Assembly: GCA_947305775.1 (NCBI GenBank) | Contig: CAMZEN010000022.1 | Location: 1-40,743 of the forward strand | Length of the DNA stretch: 40,743 nt | From: an uncultured Verrucomicrobiota bacterium | Lineage (GTDB): Bacteria > Verrucomicrobiota > Kiritimatiellia > RFP12 > UBA1067 | Direction of reading: 5' to 3' | Part shown: positions 16,825-23,635 of the stretch, one piece after another | How the letters are laid out: every line of letters starts with the position of its first letter | Numbering within the stretch: the first letter of the stretch is position 1 | Notes under the pieces: generated by a model | What the model was told of the DNA's origin: nothing | Seen by the model: the letters and a program-made list of their open reading frames with translations, nothing else | Database searches by the model: none | Program-made: the position numbers and the translations under genes

Positions 16825-17706
16825 TCAGAAAGAGGCTATCTTCTCGCGGCAGAGGACGCGCGTCTCAAGTCCGGCCGCGGAGTTCTTCACAAGATCGTCA
16901 TCGAACTTGAGTCTGCCTGCCTCGGCGACAAGCATTATGGTTGAGCCGCCGAACTTGAAGTAGCCTTTCTCGTCTCCCTTTTTGTGCTCGACGCCAGAGT
17001 AGGTTTGCGCTATCGTGCCGACGCCGAAAGCGCCGACGTCCACCATCCAGAATCGTCCAAAGCTCGCTTCGCACATGACGATCTGGCGTTCGTTGTCGGC
17101 ATACAGGTCGGGACGTTTCGCAATGGCGATAGGATTGACCGAGTGGTATTCGCCCTTGATGGTGTGCAGAGGTGCAGGGGTTCTGCAGTCGCACGGAAAG
17201 TGGAAGCGGTGATAGTCTACAGGCGCCAGCCTTACGACGGCTATGTCGTAGCATCTGCCCGCCACGTCGGGCGAGGCGTTGGGAGAGAACACGTCCCTTA
17301 GACGACGCGTCGCGCCCTTGAGCGGGAAGGGCATGTCGGCATCAGCGTTCAGATACAGCATGAGCCGTCCGTCCGCCGGGCTTGTGAAGCCGTCCCCTAT
17401 CGGCCGCGCGTTTGGCTTGAGGCGCCGCGTGAAGAATTCGTTGAAGCTGCCGTATTCTTCGGCCGGCTTCTCCGCTTCCTCGGGACGGCAGCCTGGAATC
17501 GAAGTCAGCGACCTTATCGACTTGCGCGAGCGCGGCGAATCGTAGTAGAGCCCCATCAGCGATGATATGGCTTTGGAGCCGAACAGGAGCGGCCACAGCG
17601 TGCGGCCCAAAAGGGTTTCGTATGCGAAGCGCAGGGCGCCATCGCCCATGACGGACTCTTCGATGCGCTCGCCTGTCTTGCGGTCGATGTATACTACAGG
17701 TTTCAT
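16825..17706 (-). CDS. psd: Phosphatidylserine decarboxylase
   Basis: A pyruvoyl-dependent membrane enzyme that converts phosphatidylserine to phosphatidylethanolamine. The start chosen is the ATG at 17706, which overlaps the upstream glycosyltransferase stop as ATGA. It gives 293 residues beginning MKPVVYIDRKTGERI, the usual start of the long (PSD-II-like) family. Key blocks are GSFNEFFTRRLKPNARPI, TSPADGR, PVDYHRFHFPCD and the self-cleavage site FKFGGST, where Ser255 would become the pyruvoyl group. A longer open frame upstream overlaps the glycosyltransferase and is not used. Confidence 0.95.
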   Translation of the reverse strand: MKPVVYIDRKTGERIEESVMGDGALRFAYETLLGRTLWPLLFGSKAISSLMGLYYDSPRSRKSIRSLTSIPGCRPEEAEKPAEEYGSFNEFFTRRLKPNARPIGDGFTSPADGRLMLYLNADADMPFPLKGATRRLRDVFSPNASPDVAGRCYDIAVVRLAPVDYHRFHFPCDCRTPAPLHTIKGEYHSVNPIAIAKRPDLYADNERQIVMCEASFGRFWMVDVGAFGVGTIAQTYSGVEHKKGDEKGYFKFGGSTIMLVAEAGRLKFDDDLVKNSAAGLETRVLCREKIASF

Positions 17707-18413
17707 TGCGGGAATTTCGGCATGGGCGAGAAGCGTGCGGCCAGAAGGGCGGACTGCGTACGCAGCGAATCCCTTATCGGATTGAAGTGGCTTGTCCGGT
17801 TGCCTTCCAGATATACGGTCTTTATGCGCACCTGCTCGGGCTTCTGCTTCATCCTCGCAGCGGCGACCAGCATGCGCCCTTCGTATTCGTAGCGGTCGCC
17901 AGGCATTTCGCACAGGGCTGGCAGGAACTTGGCCGGTATTCCGCGAAGCCCGGTCTGTGTGTCGTAGACCATCGTGCCTGTAAGGAGAAAGAAGAACCAG
18001 CGCGACCAGGCGTTACCGAAGCGGCTCCTTAAGGGAACGTTCCCGTCGAATGCGCGAACGCCGAGAGTGAAGCGGTCAGGATGGTCGAGCGTGGATTTCG
18101 CCACGGCCGCGATGTCTTCGGGCAGGTGCTGTCCGTCGGCATCGGCGGTAACGACACCCGCCGCATCGGGGAAGTCTTTTGAGATGGCGGCGAAAGCGGT
18201 CTTGAGGGCAGCGCCTTTGCCGCGGTTGACGTCGTGCCTGATAAGCGTGACGCAATCGATTTGCGCAACGCGTTCAAAAACGGAATCTGCCGTTTTGGAG
18301 CCATCGTCCACAACTACAATGCGCTCGAAGTCCGCCTGTAGCGACTTGACGAGCTCCACGAGCATGCCTTCCGGCTCATATGCCGGTATGATGACGACTA
18401 TCTTGTTCTTCAT
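17703..18413 (-). CDS. Family 2 glycosyltransferase (dolichyl-phosphate mannosyltransferase-like)
   Basis: A 236-residue GT-A fold protein. IVVIIPAYEPEG at the N-terminus, VVDDGS (nucleotide binding), NRGKGAALKTAF, and the metal-binding TADADGQH follow the order of DPM1/polyprenyl-phosphate sugar transferases. A short hydrophobic stretch RWFFFLLTGTMVYD then precedes DTQTGLRGIP. It probably loads a sugar on a lipid carrier or acts in envelope glycan synthesis, but the substrate is unknown. The ATG at 18413 is preferred to the one at 18422 because the latter overlaps the -10 box. It overlaps psd by 4 nt. Confidence 0.88.
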   Translation of the reverse strand: MKNKIVVIIPAYEPEGMLVELVKSLQADFERIVVVDDGSKTADSVFERVAQIDCVTLIRHDVNRGKGAALKTAFAAISKDFPDAAGVVTADADGQHLPEDIAAVAKSTLDHPDRFTLGVRAFDGNVPLRSRFGNAWSRWFFFLLTGTMVYDTQTGLRGIPAKFLPALCEMPGDRYEYEGRMLVAAARMKQKPEQVRIKTVYLEGNRTSHFNPIRDSLRTQSALLAARFSPMPKFPQ

Positions 18414-18420
18414 GCCCGAC

Positions 18421-18429
18421 ATTATATCA
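18421..18429 (-). promoter_or_regulatory. Extended -10 promoter of the glycosyltransferase-psd pair, predicted leaderless
   Basis: On the minus strand TGA-TATAAT (hexamer 18426 down to 18421), with 7 nt to the ATG at 18413. The geometry is the same as for the other leaderless genes here. Confidence 0.55.
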
Positions 18430-18499
18430 AAAACAACGAAGGCAGTTTTAGCGAGGACGCCAGTTCTCCCAAGTCAGTGTGGCGAGACCAAAAGGTTCT

Positions 18500-18527
18500 A
18501 AGGAAAATGTCTCGAGCTGTTTTCCTT
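18500..18527 (-). terminator. Terminator-like hairpin after the small sigma-linked gene
   Basis: AAGGAAAA (18500-18507) and TTTTCCTT (18520-18527) form an 8-bp stem with a 12-nt loop. It lies 7 nt beyond the stop codon of the small gene on the minus strand. The remaining bases up to the glycosyltransferase promoter show nothing recognisable. Confidence 0.45.
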
Positions 18528-18534
18528 TATACCG

Positions 18535-18795
18535 TTAAACTTCAGGGAATGGAGGGGGCGGTAGCGAAAATGCGTAAGAGACAAGCTTGCCAAGATCATC
18601 ATCACGCTTAAGCGCATCTTCCGGCAGACCTGCCGCCTTTATGTCTTCGATCGTCGCCTTGGCCTGTGAAATCGTCAGCTCGAACGAATCAAGGTTCGTA
18701 GCCTTCTCCTTGGCCGATTCAACATCGGATGATGTCTGAATCGCCTGCGTGTCTATCGCGGTGCTTGTGTAAATGTTGTTGAAATTGATGTTCAT
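18535..18795 (-). CDS. Small unknown protein downstream of the ECF sigma factor
   Basis: An 86-residue protein that I do not recognise. The ATG at 18795 has AAGGAG seven bases upstream, better than a GTG five codons earlier. The N-terminus (MNINFNNIYTSTAIDTQAIQ) is rich in Asn, Ser, Thr and Ile. The middle is a predicted helix (SFELTISQAKATIEDIKAA) and the end is proline-rich (SLPPPPFPEV). There are no membrane segments and no anti-sigma zinc motif. The Ser/Asn-rich start resembles type III secretion signals and the start of the large kinase-like protein at 30758, but this is only compositional. A strong ECF-type promoter motif sits directly upstream, so it is probably a target of the neighbouring sigma factor. 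Confidence 0.65.
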   Translation of the reverse strand: MNINFNNIYTSTAIDTQAIQTSSDVESAKEKATNLDSFELTISQAKATIEDIKAAGLPEDALKRDDDLGKLVSYAFSLPPPPFPEV

Positions 18796-18812
18796 TTTTT
18801 TCTCCTTCACCG

Positions 18813-18842
18813 TGTTTACACATGAGCAGACAAAAGGTTACA
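18813..18842 (-). promoter_or_regulatory. ECF-type promoter site 1
   Basis: On the minus strand TGTAACC (18842-18836), a 14-nt spacer beginning TTTTG, then GTGTAAACA (18821-18813). Two other sites in the window (30707-30736 and 34094-34123) have the same two blocks at the same spacing. It lies between the sigma gene and the small gene it would drive. Confidence 0.65.
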
Positions 18843-18850
18843 CAATTTCA

Positions 18851-19360
18851 TCAAATTTCTTTTTTGAGATCAGCGAGAAGTTCCTTGAGCTTTTCTTTTG
18901 CCCTGAAAATCCTCACTTTAACCAAGCTTTCCGATACTCCGGTCTGCAAGGAAATTTGGTGGATGGACATTCCGCCCACCTGGAAGAGCGTGTATGCGTC
19001 GCGCAATATCGGGGGAAGTTTGGCAAAAGCCTCGGTAAGCTTGCGTCTCAGGTATTCGCGGTCGGCGGCTGATGTCGTGGCCGATGGCGGCGCTTCGCCG
19101 CCTTCGTCTTCGCCTATCTCGCCTTGGAGGACGATATGCTTCTCACTGCGTGCATGGTTTTTGCGGAGGTTCCTGGCAATCGTGAAGACCAACCCCGAAA
19201 CGGCCTCTTCATCATCGTGCAGGTCCTGCCGCATATTCCAGATTTTTACGAACGTTTCCTGCACCAAGTCGCACGCCTCGGCGTAAGGTGAACCGGACGC
19301 CACAAGCCAGTTTGTCAGCTTTGGCGCCAGAATCTTGTAATATTCCTCAACGGTTTTCAT
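18851..19360 (-). CDS. ECF-family RNA polymerase sigma factor
   Basis: A 169-residue sigma factor with regions 2 and 4 only. Region 2 runs from about 10 to 80 and includes AEACDLVQETFVKIWNMR (core binding) and GLVFTIARNLRKNHAR (2.3/2.4). A short acidic linker follows. Region 4 (about 105-165) has KLPPILRDAYTLFQVGGMSIHQIS and the recognition helix LVKVRIFRAKEKL. No anti-sigma factor gene is adjacent. It is read from an extended -10 promoter of housekeeping type whose -10 box overlaps the rlmN stop codon. Likely targets are the genes behind the three TGTAACC-N14-GTGTANACA sites. Confidence 0.9.
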   Translation of the reverse strand: MKTVEEYYKILAPKLTNWLVASGSPYAEACDLVQETFVKIWNMRQDLHDDEEAVSGLVFTIARNLRKNHARSEKHIVLQGEIGEDEGGEAPPSATTSAADREYLRRKLTEAFAKLPPILRDAYTLFQVGGMSIHQISLQTGVSESLVKVRIFRAKEKLKELLADLKKEI

Positions 19361-19374
19361 TGGTTCGGTAAGAA

Positions 19375-19383
19375 ATTATATCA
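19375..19383 (-). promoter_or_regulatory. Promoter of the ECF sigma gene, overlapping the rlmN stop codon
   Basis: Minus strand TGA-TATAAT. The TAA inside the -10 hexamer is the rlmN stop. Fourteen bases separate the hexamer from the sigma ATG at 19360, so the leader would be about 7 nt. Confidence 0.5.
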
Positions 19384-20413
19384 TATTTCCTTCCGTCGTG
19401 TGGCGCAATTTTAATTGCCCACAAGCGGCGTCCGCATCTTTGCCCCGCGAGCGCCTCAGCATCGTCTGAACATGATGCTTCATAAGGACATCCAGGAACA
19501 TCAGCATTGTCGAGTCGTCCGGAGTCTTGAAGTCCGGACGGTGCGAAACCGGCGAAAGGGGAATCAGATTCACTTTCGCCATAGGCACGCGCTTTACCTG
19601 CCGCGCCAGTTCCTCGGCGCAACCCCGCGAATCGTTCACTCCTTTTATTACTGTGTACTCGAAAGTGATTATGCGCTTGGTCTTGCGCGTGTAGTCCGCG
19701 CATGCCGCAAGCAGTTCATCGATTGGCCATTTGCGGTTGACTGGCATGAGTTGCGAGCGCAGCTCATCGTTTGGTGCATGCAGCGAAACGGAAAGCTCGA
19801 ACTGTATGCCCTCTGCCGCGAGACGCGCGAAGCCGGGCACGACTCCGCAAGTCGAAAGCGTGATGTGCCGCGCACCAAGGTTCGGTCCCTTGCCCGCATT
19901 TATCAGCTTGAGCGCGCGCATCGTCTCGTCGTAGTTGGCGAAAGGTTCGCCCATGCCCATCACCACAATGTTCGTTATTTCGCCGAGGCGTCGTCCGGCC
20001 ATGTACTCGGCGACGATCTCGTCGGCGGTAAGCGATCTTATTACGCCTTGCGATCCGCTCGCGCAGAAAGCGCAGCCCATTCCGCAACCGACCTGAGTAG
20101 AAATGCACTGCGTGAAGCGTCCCGTCGCAGGAATCAGCACGGTCTCCACAGAGTTGCCGTCGGCAAAGCCGATCAGAAGCTTACGCGTGCCGTCCGCGGC
20201 GTTTGATACGTCGAGCGTCTTTGCGGAGGTTAAAGGGAACTCTGTCTTGAGAACCTCGCGGAAGTCTTTCGGGAGGGTTGTCGCCTGGTCCCAATCGTCA
20301 ATGTAGTCGCGGTAGAGGGCATGCAGAATCTGGTCAGCGCGGAATGTGCGCAGGCCCTTCTCGGCAAGGATTGACTTCCATTCTTCCGGCAGTATGCTCC
20401 AGGCAGGTTTCAT
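19376..20413 (-). CDS. rlmN: 23S rRNA/tRNA adenine C2-methyltransferase RlmN
   Basis: A radical SAM enzyme that methylates C2 of A2503 in 23S rRNA and A37 in some tRNAs. It has 345 residues, the family size. The 4Fe-4S cluster motif is C110xxxC114xxC117 in VGCGMGCAFCAS. MGMGEPFANYDE and LSVSLHAPNDELR are RlmN blocks. The catalytic C-terminal cysteine is Cys331 in ADAACGQL. A -10 box 8 nt before the ATG suggests a leaderless transcript. It is divergent from the HU-like gene across the palindrome array. Confidence 0.96.
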   Translation of the reverse strand: MKPAWSILPEEWKSILAEKGLRTFRADQILHALYRDYIDDWDQATTLPKDFREVLKTEFPLTSAKTLDVSNAADGTRKLLIGFADGNSVETVLIPATGRFTQCISTQVGCGMGCAFCASGSQGVIRSLTADEIVAEYMAGRRLGEITNIVVMGMGEPFANYDETMRALKLINAGKGPNLGARHITLSTCGVVPGFARLAAEGIQFELSVSLHAPNDELRSQLMPVNRKWPIDELLAACADYTRKTKRIITFEYTVIKGVNDSRGCAEELARQVKRVPMAKVNLIPLSPVSHRPDFKTPDDSTMLMFLDVLMKHHVQTMLRRSRGKDADAACGQLKLRHTTEGNMI

Positions 20414-20421
20414 GCCTATAT

Positions 20422-20430
20422 ATTATACCA
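20422..20430 (-). promoter_or_regulatory. Extended -10 promoter of rlmN, predicted leaderless
   Basis: Minus strand TGG-TATAAT (hexamer 20427-20422), 8 nt from the ATG at 20413. The palindrome array begins about 45 bp upstream of it. Confidence 0.55.
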
Positions 20431-20472
20431 AAAATGCGGCATCGGCAGTTCGCGCAGAGCCCCTTAGGAGGG

Positions 20473-20570
20473 AAAGTTACAAAGTACTAGTACTTTTGGC
20501 CAAATGTACTAGTACTTTTGCGCAAATGTACTAGTACTTTTGATCAAAAGTACTAGTACATTGTAACTTT
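20473..20570. repeat. Array of four GTACTAGTAC palindromes at 22-bp spacing, within a 98-bp near-palindrome
   Basis: GTACTAGTAC begins at 20484, 20506, 20528 and 20550, exactly 22 bp apart. The 12-bp spacers are themselves palindromic at the core: TTTTGGCCAAAT, TTTTGCGCAAAT and TTTTGATCAAAA, differing mainly in the central base pairs. The flanks AAAGTTACAA (20473-20482) and TTGTAACTTT (20561-20570) are inverted repeats. The two 49-bp halves are reverse complements with about five mismatches, centred on GCGC at 20521/20522. The 22-bp period is close to two helical turns, so four bound proteins would lie on one face. It lies between the divergent rlmN and HU-like promoters. Confidence 0.95.
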
Positions 20571-20606
20571 TGGTGCGCACCACTCTTGCGCTTCCTGCCG
20601 TGCATG

Positions 20607-20615
20607 TGGTATAAT
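20607..20615 (+). promoter_or_regulatory. Extended -10 promoter of the HU-like gene
   Basis: TGG-TATAAT, hexamer at 20610-20615. The predicted start of transcription is near 20622. The leader contains the four-codon frame ATG-AGA-GGT-ATG-TAA at 20631-20645, just before the real ATG at 20650. Confidence 0.55.
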
Positions 20616-20649
20616 GCTACTGGGTCAAAAATGAGAGGTATGTAACATT

Positions 20650-21486
20650 ATGGTTAAAACATCGGTAATGGCACCTAAAAGGGTGAGCAGCCGTCCACAG
20701 CAGTCTCGGTTTGACATGGTCCTGAGACGGGACAATTTTGCGCTGGACGGCGGCATGAAGTTCAAGCCTGTGCCTATATGGAACCCGAAGGGCGCCACGC
20801 AATACCGCCTAAAGCTGGAGGACGACAACGACAATATTGTCGACATCGGCTCTTTGGGGGACGAGCTTCGCTCGGCCGGGCTCAACCTTCATGTGTCGGC
20901 CGTAGAGAGTGTGTTAAATGCCATTTGCGATGTTATTCCACAATATATCGCGCTGACGGGCCGCAGTGTACGCCTTGGCAACCTCGTTACGCTCAAGCCT
21001 TATGCGACCGGTACTTTGGACCATGAGAACGATCCGGCGGACCCTAAGACCAACCATGTTGAGATTCGCGCTACGGTGAGTCCGGCGCTTAGGTATTCGC
21101 TGTCGAACATGCGCCTTGTCAACGAGGCGCGTAAATCGTCTGGGCTGGACTTTGTGATCGGCGGACCGAAGGGCGTAAAGGGCGAGGTCGATACTGAGAA
21201 CGACATAACCCTTTTGGGCAGCGAAATCTATGTGCCGGAAAAGTCCGCCGGCGACGATAGCGTGAAAGGGCGTGTGAGTCTTGAGACGCTTGACGGCGTG
21301 AAACTGGGCGAATGCGATATTTTGGTGTCCGGCGACCACTACCTTAAGGCACGGCTGCGGCTCGATGCGCCGCCAGCAAATCGCGATTGCAGGCTGGTCG
21401 TTGAGACCTACGGCACCAATGCCGCGGCGGAAAGCGGCACTGCGCCATTCCTGTCATATCGTCGCAACGTCCGCTTCGTCGGGTAA
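20650..21486 (+). CDS. HU/IHF-like DNA-binding protein with DUF4469-like C-terminal domain (tentative)
   Basis: A 278-residue protein without signal peptide or membrane segment. The N-terminal half (about 40-150) has the pattern of Bacteroidetes-type HU/IHF-related domains: a basic start, SAVESVLNAICDVIPQYIALTGRSVRLGNLVTLKPY, then NHVEIRATVSPALRYSLSNMRLVN. The C-terminal part (about 170-278) reads as beta-rich (LLGSEIYVPEKSAGDD, LETLDGVKLGECDILVSGDHYLKARLRLD), like the Ig-fold DUF4469 region found behind such domains. It may bind and bend DNA, and the palindrome array directly upstream is an attractive target. The family call rests on pattern memory. Confidence 0.6.
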   Translation: MVKTSVMAPKRVSSRPQQSRFDMVLRRDNFALDGGMKFKPVPIWNPKGATQYRLKLEDDNDNIVDIGSLGDELRSAGLNLHVSAVESVLNAICDVIPQYIALTGRSVRLGNLVTLKPYATGTLDHENDPADPKTNHVEIRATVSPALRYSLSNMRLVNEARKSSGLDFVIGGPKGVKGEVDTENDITLLGSEIYVPEKSAGDDSVKGRVSLETLDGVKLGECDILVSGDHYLKARLRLDAPPANRDCRLVVETYGTNAAAESGTAPFLSYRRNVRFVG

Positions 21487-21517
21487 GAGTGGACCTTACA
21501 CACGGGCGGCGGATTTA

Positions 21518-21526
21518 TGGTATAAT
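21518..21526 (+). promoter_or_regulatory. Extended -10 promoter of the tmRNA gene
   Basis: TGG-TATAAT, hexamer at 21521-21526, 19 nt before the mature tmRNA 5' end. No clear -35 element is seen. Confidence 0.6.
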
Positions 21527-21545
21527 ACGCCGCAAATCCCTCAAT

Positions 21546-21899
21546 GGGGGTGATCCGGTTTCGACGGGACATGCCGAGGTCAGATCGCGCGTCGTGGATT
21601 CTCGTTGGCCACGTTAAAAAACGGGAAAAAACTATAATTGCGAACAGCGATTATGCTCTGGCCGCCTAAGTAAAGGCCGCCATGTCGAACCGCCGACGTC
21701 TGCTGAGCGGCAAGACATCATCTAGCAGACCTCGTTCAGGGGAGCTCCGCTCGCCCGCCTGAGGGAGCCGAATCGAGCGGATGGATGGGGATAAGCCCGT
21801 GCGTCGGCGTACCCCGTCCGAGATCAATGGCGCAATACACGCGTAGAAGTTTGGTCGGAGCTGTTTCGGACAGGGGTTCGACTCCCCTCACCTCCACCA
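21546..21899 (+). ncRNA. ssrA: Transfer-messenger RNA (tmRNA)
   Basis: The 5' end GGGGGTGATCCGGTTTCGAC is the universal tmRNA start and pairs with the 3' acceptor strand CACCTCC (21889-21895). A T arm GGGGTTCGACTCCCC precedes it, and the gene ends with an encoded CCA at 21897-21899. The tag reading frame most likely resumes at GCG (21640) and encodes ANSDYALAA before TAA at 21667-21669. The YALAA end is the usual ClpXP degron, but the tag is one residue shorter than that of E. coli. Together with SmpB the RNA rescues stalled ribosomes. The 3' end is a common integration site, and the accessory region starts right behind it. Confidence 0.97.
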
Positions 21900-22018
21900 T
21901 CCTTCGCTCGGCTGATGCCGAGCTACGGATGGCAAGCCATCAGGCTTGACAGGAGTAGCGGCGTCAGCCGAGCGAAGGATGGTGTCCTCCGTAGTCGGCG
22001 AAGCCGCGCAGGAGGACC
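21897..22018 (+). repeat. Inverted-repeat structures joining tmRNA 3' end to GIY-YIG gene 1
   Basis: A 23-bp stem forms between 21897-21919 and 21960-21982, with one G-T wobble. Its left arm includes the CCA of the tmRNA. The loop contains a smaller hairpin ATGGC/GCCAT. A second hairpin follows, GTCCTCC (21984-21990) with GGAGGAC (22011-22017). Structured stretches of the same kind follow the CACCTCCACCA end at 28136 and 30441. The remaining 68 bp up to the ATG at 22087 show no ribosome site. Confidence 0.8.
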
Positions 22019-22086
22019 AAGTACCGAAAAAGTAAAAGAGGAAAAGTGATTCACCAATGAAACACCAATCATAGGACTTGCCTTTC

Positions 22087-22326
22087 ATGCACTACACCTA
22101 TATCCTTCGCAGTCTCTCCCATCCAGACCAGCGCTACATCGGCAGCACCTCCGATCTCCGCGCCCGCCTCGCAAAACATAACGCAGGGCAAGTTCCTCAT
22201 ACGTCCAAGTTTCTTCCCTGGAAGGTGGAAACCTATATTGCATTCGAAACGCTTGCAAAGGCACAAGCTTTTGAGCGCTACTTAAAGTCCGGTAGCGGCC
22301 ACGCCTTCGCCGCAAGACACTTTTAA
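22087..22326 (+). CDS. Small GIY-YIG nuclease-domain protein 1
   Basis: A 79-residue single-domain GIY-YIG protein (UvrC N-terminal-like). The first strand carries YTYILRS in place of GIY. RYIGST holds the YIG element, with the conserved Arg in DLRARLAKHN. A C-terminal region with AFERYLKSGSGHAFAARHF matches the stand-alone family. It probably nicks or cleaves DNA, but no DNA-binding module is attached. The ATG at 22087 is chosen because family proteins start with MxYxYIL; a TTG three codons earlier is weaker. It sits right behind the tmRNA and its hairpins, as the second copy (28325) sits behind a tmRNA-like terminus. Confidence 0.88.
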   Translation: MHYTYILRSLSHPDQRYIGSTSDLRARLAKHNAGQVPHTSKFLPWKVETYIAFETLAKAQAFERYLKSGSGHAFAARHF

Positions 22327-22353
22327 TGCCAAGCAACAAGAAATGAGTCTGAT

Positions 22354-22848
22354 ATGCAAATCGCAAAAAACGACTACCATACCTGCAACCTGAAGCGTAC
22401 GCGACTCGTCTGCCTCGTCGATGGCCTTTGTGCCGTCCTGTTGGTTGGATGTACGATCTGGGTGGCATGCCGATACGGATCGTTGCCGGACAGGATTCCC
22501 GTACATTATGGCGCGGATGGCGTCATAGACGGATATGGCAGCAAGAGCACGATTTGGATGCTGATTGCCATCATGTGGACGGTGTTCGGCCTCATGTCGG
22601 CAGTGGAACTATTCCCGAAGCATTGGAATACCGTGGTCAAGATCACAAAAGAGAACCATGTTCGGGTGCTGTCCTTGACATGGCATTTCATGAGCACGAC
22701 TAAACTGGCTCTTTTATGCATGTTTGCCTACATTGTCGTTATGTGCTTCAGCGGCATGAACCTATCGGCGCTATTTCTTCCGATTCTCTTTACTGTACTT
22801 GGCGCGAATTCTTTGTATTGGATAGTTAGGCTAACTCTCAACCGGTGA
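22354..22848 (+). CDS. DUF1648-like membrane protein
   Basis: A 164-residue protein with about four membrane helices (about 20-40, 65-85, 113-132 and 137-155). The segment YGSLPDRIPVHYGADGVIDGYGSKSTIWM is the DUF1648 signature (LPxxIPxHxxxxGxxDGYGSK) found in SdpI-type immunity proteins and related membrane proteins. Function is unknown. SdpI relatives protect against a secreted toxin, but no toxin gene is next to it. It is the last gene before repeat copy A. The 188 bp between it and the repeat (22849-23036) hold no gene that I can support. Confidence 0.75.
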   Translation: MQIAKNDYHTCNLKRTRLVCLVDGLCAVLLVGCTIWVACRYGSLPDRIPVHYGADGVIDGYGSKSTIWMLIAIMWTVFGLMSAVELFPKHWNTVVKITKENHVRVLSLTWHFMSTTKLALLCMFAYIVVMCFSGMNLSALFLPILFTVLGANSLYWIVRLTLNR

Positions 22849-23036
22849 TTGCTGCTGATTCTTCATGTGAGCACCAAGGATAAAGTTTCCGGATTAGTAA
22901 CGGCGCCCCCTCCCGCCGAGCAGTACCTTCAACCGTATTCCTCTGGCGGAGGGAATCACGGCCACTCCCGCCAGAAACAATCTCGCCCCGTGAACTTCGG
23001 CAGATGAAAGCATAGACTGGTCGGAAACTCGCTAAC

Positions 23037-23243
23037 AGAGACAATGGTCCCTATTCCCAAAACAAAATAGAGGATGTTCCGTTTGAAAGCCGTCAGGAGA
23101 AAAAGTCACCGATTCGGCGGAAATGTGATGCAATATTTGCGTTTCCAAATGACAGATGAGATGCTTCAAACGGAACTTTGAGAAAATAGGGAGCGGCGGT
23201 CCCTATTTTTGCGGGTTCCGTTTGAGAGCCTTCACCTCCACCA
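23037..23243 (+). repeat. 207-bp structured repeat, copy A
   Basis: First of four copies (others at 26170, 27929 and 30233). It starts AGAGACAATGGTCCC and ends CACCTCCACCA (23233-23243), identical to the tmRNA 3' end at 21889-21899. It contains GTTCCGTTTGAAAG, later CTTCAAACGGAAC, and finally GTTCCGTTTGAGAG, so the middle block can pair with either neighbour. A hairpin of AAAATAGGGA-type arms lies between the last two blocks. Copy A is closest to copy D in its centre. Confidence 0.92.
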
Positions 23244-23247
23244 TGTC

Positions 23248-23277
23248 GAAGAGTGGCATCACATGATGCCACTCTTC
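23248..23277. repeat. 14-bp inverted repeat following repeat A
   Basis: GAAGAGTGGCATCA (23248-23261) and its exact complement TGATGCCACTCTTC (23264-23277) are separated by two bases. It lies in the position where hairpins follow the other CACCTCCACCA ends. No T tract follows. Confidence 0.85.
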
Positions 23278-23427
23278 CTGCTTCAAGATAAACGCTCTTA
23301 ATTTCGTGTATAAAGCGACGCTTTTGCGCATTTGCGATTTCGAACTATAGAGTGGTTCTCTTATTACGAGCTGTTTTCTCTGGAGACAAGGCCCTATTTG
23401 GGGGCGGTTCCTATTTGTCTCCCAATA

Positions 23428-23515
23428 TGTAGTCCGAAAATTTCGGACTACATTTGAGCCTTATTTTACAGGTGTCAAATGCGATTAGTCCGAAAATCCC
23501 CACAACTTTCGGACA
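23428..23515. repeat. Paired GTCCGAAA inverted repeats in the 560-bp gap before the exported-protein genes
   Basis: A 25-bp palindrome at 23428-23452 has 12-bp arms, TGTAGTCCGAAA and its complement. A second hairpin uses GTCCGAAA at 23488-23495 and TTTCGGAC at 23507-23514. The shared 8-bp arm suggests a protein-binding site or mobile-element end. Apart from these, the hairpin at 23248 and the small ORF at 23636, the gap 23244-23806 shows nothing recognisable. Confidence 0.7.
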
Positions 23516-23582
23516 TGGGTTTGTTTAGAATGCTACAGGTGAACTCTAAAATTTCGTTCATGCGCGAGAGACCAAGAAATGC

Positions 23583-23588
23583 TATAAT
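23583..23588 (+). promoter_or_regulatory. -10 box before a small ORF
   Basis: TATAAT at 23583-23588 without a TGn extension. A GGAGG site follows at about 23620, then the 37-codon ORF at 23636. Confidence 0.4.
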
Positions 23589-23635
23589 ACACATACTTTG
23601 AAGCGACTATCAGGTTTGCGGAGGAAAAGACAGCA

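Noticed and set aside
16825..17913. Psd with an upstream extension to 17913
   Set aside because: The extra 69 residues overlap the glycosyltransferase gene and do not match the family; the ATGA overlap start at 17706 fits.
20473..20570. CRISPR-like array (regular repeats and spacers)
   Set aside because: The repeats are only 10-bp palindromes, the spacers are near-identical palindromes rather than unique sequences, and no cas genes are near.
23037..23243. Repeat copies as degenerate tRNA or tmRNA genes
   Set aside because: Only the last 11-12 bases match the tmRNA end; no T arm or anticodon arm can be drawn in the repeats.
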